A DNA stretch of 44,213 bases from Armatimonadota bacterium (lineage in GTDB: Bacteria > Armatimonadota > UBA5829). Positions within the stretch are counted from its first letter, which is position 1, and every line of letters begins with the position of its first letter. A program made the position numbers and the translations under genes. The stretch covers positions 1 through 44,213 of the forward strand of contig JAPLCU010000007.1 of assembly GCA_026392045.1 (NCBI GenBank). The letters are read 5' to 3'. Below are positions 42,797-44,213 of the stretch, in pieces. A model generated the notes under the pieces. That model ran no database searches. It was not told the DNA's origin and worked only from the letters and a program-made list of their open reading frames with translations.

Positions 42797-43687
42797 TCAT
42801 GATTCGAAGTAAGCCTCCAACCAATTCCGGGTAATCGCCATTCGCAGCTTCTTCAGTGCTTTGGCCTCCAACTGCCTCACACGTTCCCGGGTAACATTTA
42901 GTTGCTGACCTATTTCTTGCAGAGTCGAGGGCACACCGTCTGCCAGACCAAAACGCTTCTCAATAATGAACCTTTCCTGAGGACTCAGCCAGGACATAAG
43001 CTGATTGAGCACCTCGATGCTCTCCTTATGAAGAGCATCATCTTCCGGATTACATGCCCCAATATCGTTCAATCGCTCGAGAAGCGTGGTGCCTGCATCA
43101 TTAACTTCTTCGTCTAGCGAAACGAGCGCCTCCGATGCCGCAAGCAAACGCAATATTTTCTCTCTTGATAACTGCGTTCGCTCGCACAACTCATCAACAG
43201 TAGGTTCTCTACCAAATTCGCTCTGGAACGCAGCCCCTATCTTGTTGAGCTTTCTAATCAATTGTACTACATAACTCGGAACTCTAATCGCACGTGCGTG
43301 CCTTTCAATGGCACGTGTTACCGCCTGCCGTATCCATGCCACGGCGTATGTGCTGAATCTGAACCCCTTCTCCGGATCAAAGGATTCAACCGCCTTTATC
43401 AGGCCTATGTTGCCTTCCTGAATGAGATCAGGCAGCGAAAAACCAGAACGCGAGTAGACCTTCGCAACGCTCACCACAAGCTTAAGATTCGACTCAATAA
43501 GCCTGCGTTTAGCCGCTTTGTTACCCGCCTTCGCTCTGCGCGCCAACTCTCTCTCAGCTTCGGCTGCTAATAGCGGCCATTTGGCAATTCGACTGAGATA
43601 CATATCCATCGAATCGCCAACAGCAAAAGCTCCAGGCAGCGCTTCTGCTGCATTAGGCCCTGTCAACTCAAGCAATTCATTGCCCAT
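42797..43687 (-). CDS. sigma-70 family RNA polymerase sigma factor (primary-like, group 2)
   Basis: 296 residues from the ATG at 43687, with GGAGG 7 bases upstream. Lacks the long region 1.1 of RpoD but keeps region 1.2 ([20 protein letters not shown]), region 2 ([20 protein letters not shown] and [17 protein letters not shown]), region 3 and region 4 ([20 protein letters not shown]). The near-complete match to RpoD in regions 2.4 and 4.2 suggests recognition of TTGACA/TATAAT-type promoters, as in RpoS or SigB-like group 2 factors. Sits between an unknown gene and an HTH-only regulator on the minus strand. Confidence 0.95.
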   Translation of the reverse strand: MGNELLELTGPNAAEALPGAFAVGDSMDMYLSRIAKWPLLAAEAERELARRAKAGNKAAKRRLIESNLKLVVSVAKVYSRSGFSLPDLIQEGNIGLIKAVESFDPEKGFRFSTYAVAWIRQAVTRAIERHARAIRVPSYVVQLIRKLNKIGAAFQSEFGREPTVDELCERTQLSREKILRLLAASEALVSLDEEVNDAGTTLLERLNDIGACNPEDDALHKESIEVLNQLMSWLSPQERFIIEKRFGLADGVPSTLQEIGQQLNVTRERVRQLEAKALKKLRMAITRNWLEAYFES

Positions 43688-44133
43688 CGACATGCCTCCT
43701 CTCTCCAGCTTCCCCGATCATAGGACCGACGACCAAAATTACTGTCTCGTTCCATCAACGCCGACGCATCATAGTAACCGTGCGTCCGGCTTTTAATGTC
43801 GCTACCTGCCCGCATATGGCTCTCTTGAAAAGAGCCTGCAAGTCTAAATAACGCTTTGTTGCGGCTGCAGTTCTCCGACGCTTTAGCCGCAACTTCGCTA
43901 ATAACACTTTCATTGACCACCGCCGCGAAAATGCTGCCTTGCGCGGCAATAATGTCAGAATGTCTATAGCGGCTTTCAATTGATTGTAGAGGAGCCTGAT
44001 CGATATAGCTCCATATATGTGGTAAGTCGGCAATGGGAACGAAGCTCGACGAAGTGTGCTCCCATGCCTGAGCTTGGCTCTTGCGATGCCATTGCTGTAT
44101 ATTTAGTTGGCAAATACACTCCGGATATCTCAC
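43663..44133 (-). CDS. hypothetical protein upstream of the sigma factor
   Basis: 156 residues from GTG 44133 ([15 protein letters not shown]), with AAGGAGG 9 bases upstream; the ATG at 44142 is too close to that site. No family recognised and no membrane helix or clear motif. Composition is mixed, with some cysteines and many serines. The 3' end overlaps the sigma gene start by 25 bases, and the sigma ribosome-binding site is inside its last codons, which suggests translational coupling. A perfect TATAAT lies about 75 bases upstream at the window edge. It could be a regulator of the sigma factor, but nothing in the sequence shows that; it could also be a chance frame. Confidence 0.45.
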   Translation of the reverse strand: MRYPECICQLNIQQWHRKSQAQAWEHTSSSFVPIADLPHIWSYIDQAPLQSIESRYRHSDIIAAQGSIFAAVVNESVISEVAAKASENCSRNKALFRLAGSFQESHMRAGSDIKSRTHGYYDASALMERDSNFGRRSYDRGSWREEACRWAMNCLS

Positions 44134-44205
44134 AGAAGCCATCCTCCTTCGCGGACCGATGCTCTGCTCGCCTAATGTGCTGATCATCCTTGAGTGCAAT
44201 GTTCT

Positions 44206-44211
44206 ATTATA
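44206..44211 (-). promoter_or_regulatory. -10 box of the sigma-factor unit
   Basis: TATAAT on the minus strand at the right edge; its -35 box would lie outside the window. It would start a transcript near 44199 that reads the unknown gene, the sigma factor and the HTH gene. Confidence 0.5.
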
Positions 44212-44213
44212 GC

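Overview
The window looks like bacterial chromosome from a diderm lineage. My best guess is Armatimonadota or a close relative. The reasons are an outer-membrane beta-barrel gene inside an exopolysaccharide locus, a decayed prepilin signal of the LIELLV...AAILYPIF style common in Armatimonadota and Planctomycetota, an IMP dehydrogenase of the eukaryote-like subtype, and many short palindromic repeats between genes. The lineage is inference; the gene content is read directly.

Layout. 1-1.8 kb: 5' part of lysS, and greA, both minus strand. 2.2-7.1 kb: an accessory stretch with a tspO remnant, a DUF4143-type AAA ATPase behind a twin-palindrome operator, a small anchored protein, an AadA-like nucleotidyltransferase and two tandem zinc metallopeptidase paralogues. 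7.1-7.5 kb: a pile of nested repeats, including a 122-bp MITE-like element with 11-bp inverted ends and an 8-bp target duplication. 7.5-10.8 kb: hypE-hypD, a glycyl-radical trans-4-hydroxy-L-proline dehydratase and its activase. 10.9-13.7 kb: a zinc-ribbon membrane protein and a CopA-type copper ATPase. 13.9-15.8 kb: a PRC-barrel gene, a tandem-repeat block with prepilin-signal remnants, a 53-codon gene with a long leader and a small zinc-ribbon gene. 15.9-17.7 kb: typA.

18.1-32.7 kb is one long minus-strand series: guaB, flippase, two hexapeptide acyltransferases, pyruvyltransferase, four glycosyltransferases, polymerase, epimerase, outer-membrane protein, priming sugar transferase and a DUF1648-like membrane protein. 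Together they form a Wzx/Wzy-type exopolysaccharide locus. Two members are damaged as written: guaB lacks about 77 codons and changes frame, and the flippase lacks its last membrane helices and has a leftover C-terminus out of frame. Either these are real pseudogenes or the assembly has collapsed here; raw reads would settle it.

32.8-44.2 kb: a URO-D superfamily protein, pheA, a galactose operon (39-aa small gene, galT, galK), dsbD, a secreted GH31 glycosidase with a PA14 insert, and a minus-strand regulatory unit (unknown gene, sigma-70 factor, HTH-only LuxR-type protein) with a -10 box at the right edge.

The most unusual content is the repeat biology. There are hairpins with a constant ATCAGAGAT loop and changing, fully paired stems, and a GGCTTCGG-N10-CCGAAGCAAC element that has entered, and duplicated in frame inside, the signal-peptide region of an outer-membrane protein gene. 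I saw no rRNA, tRNA, CRISPR array or complete insertion sequence.
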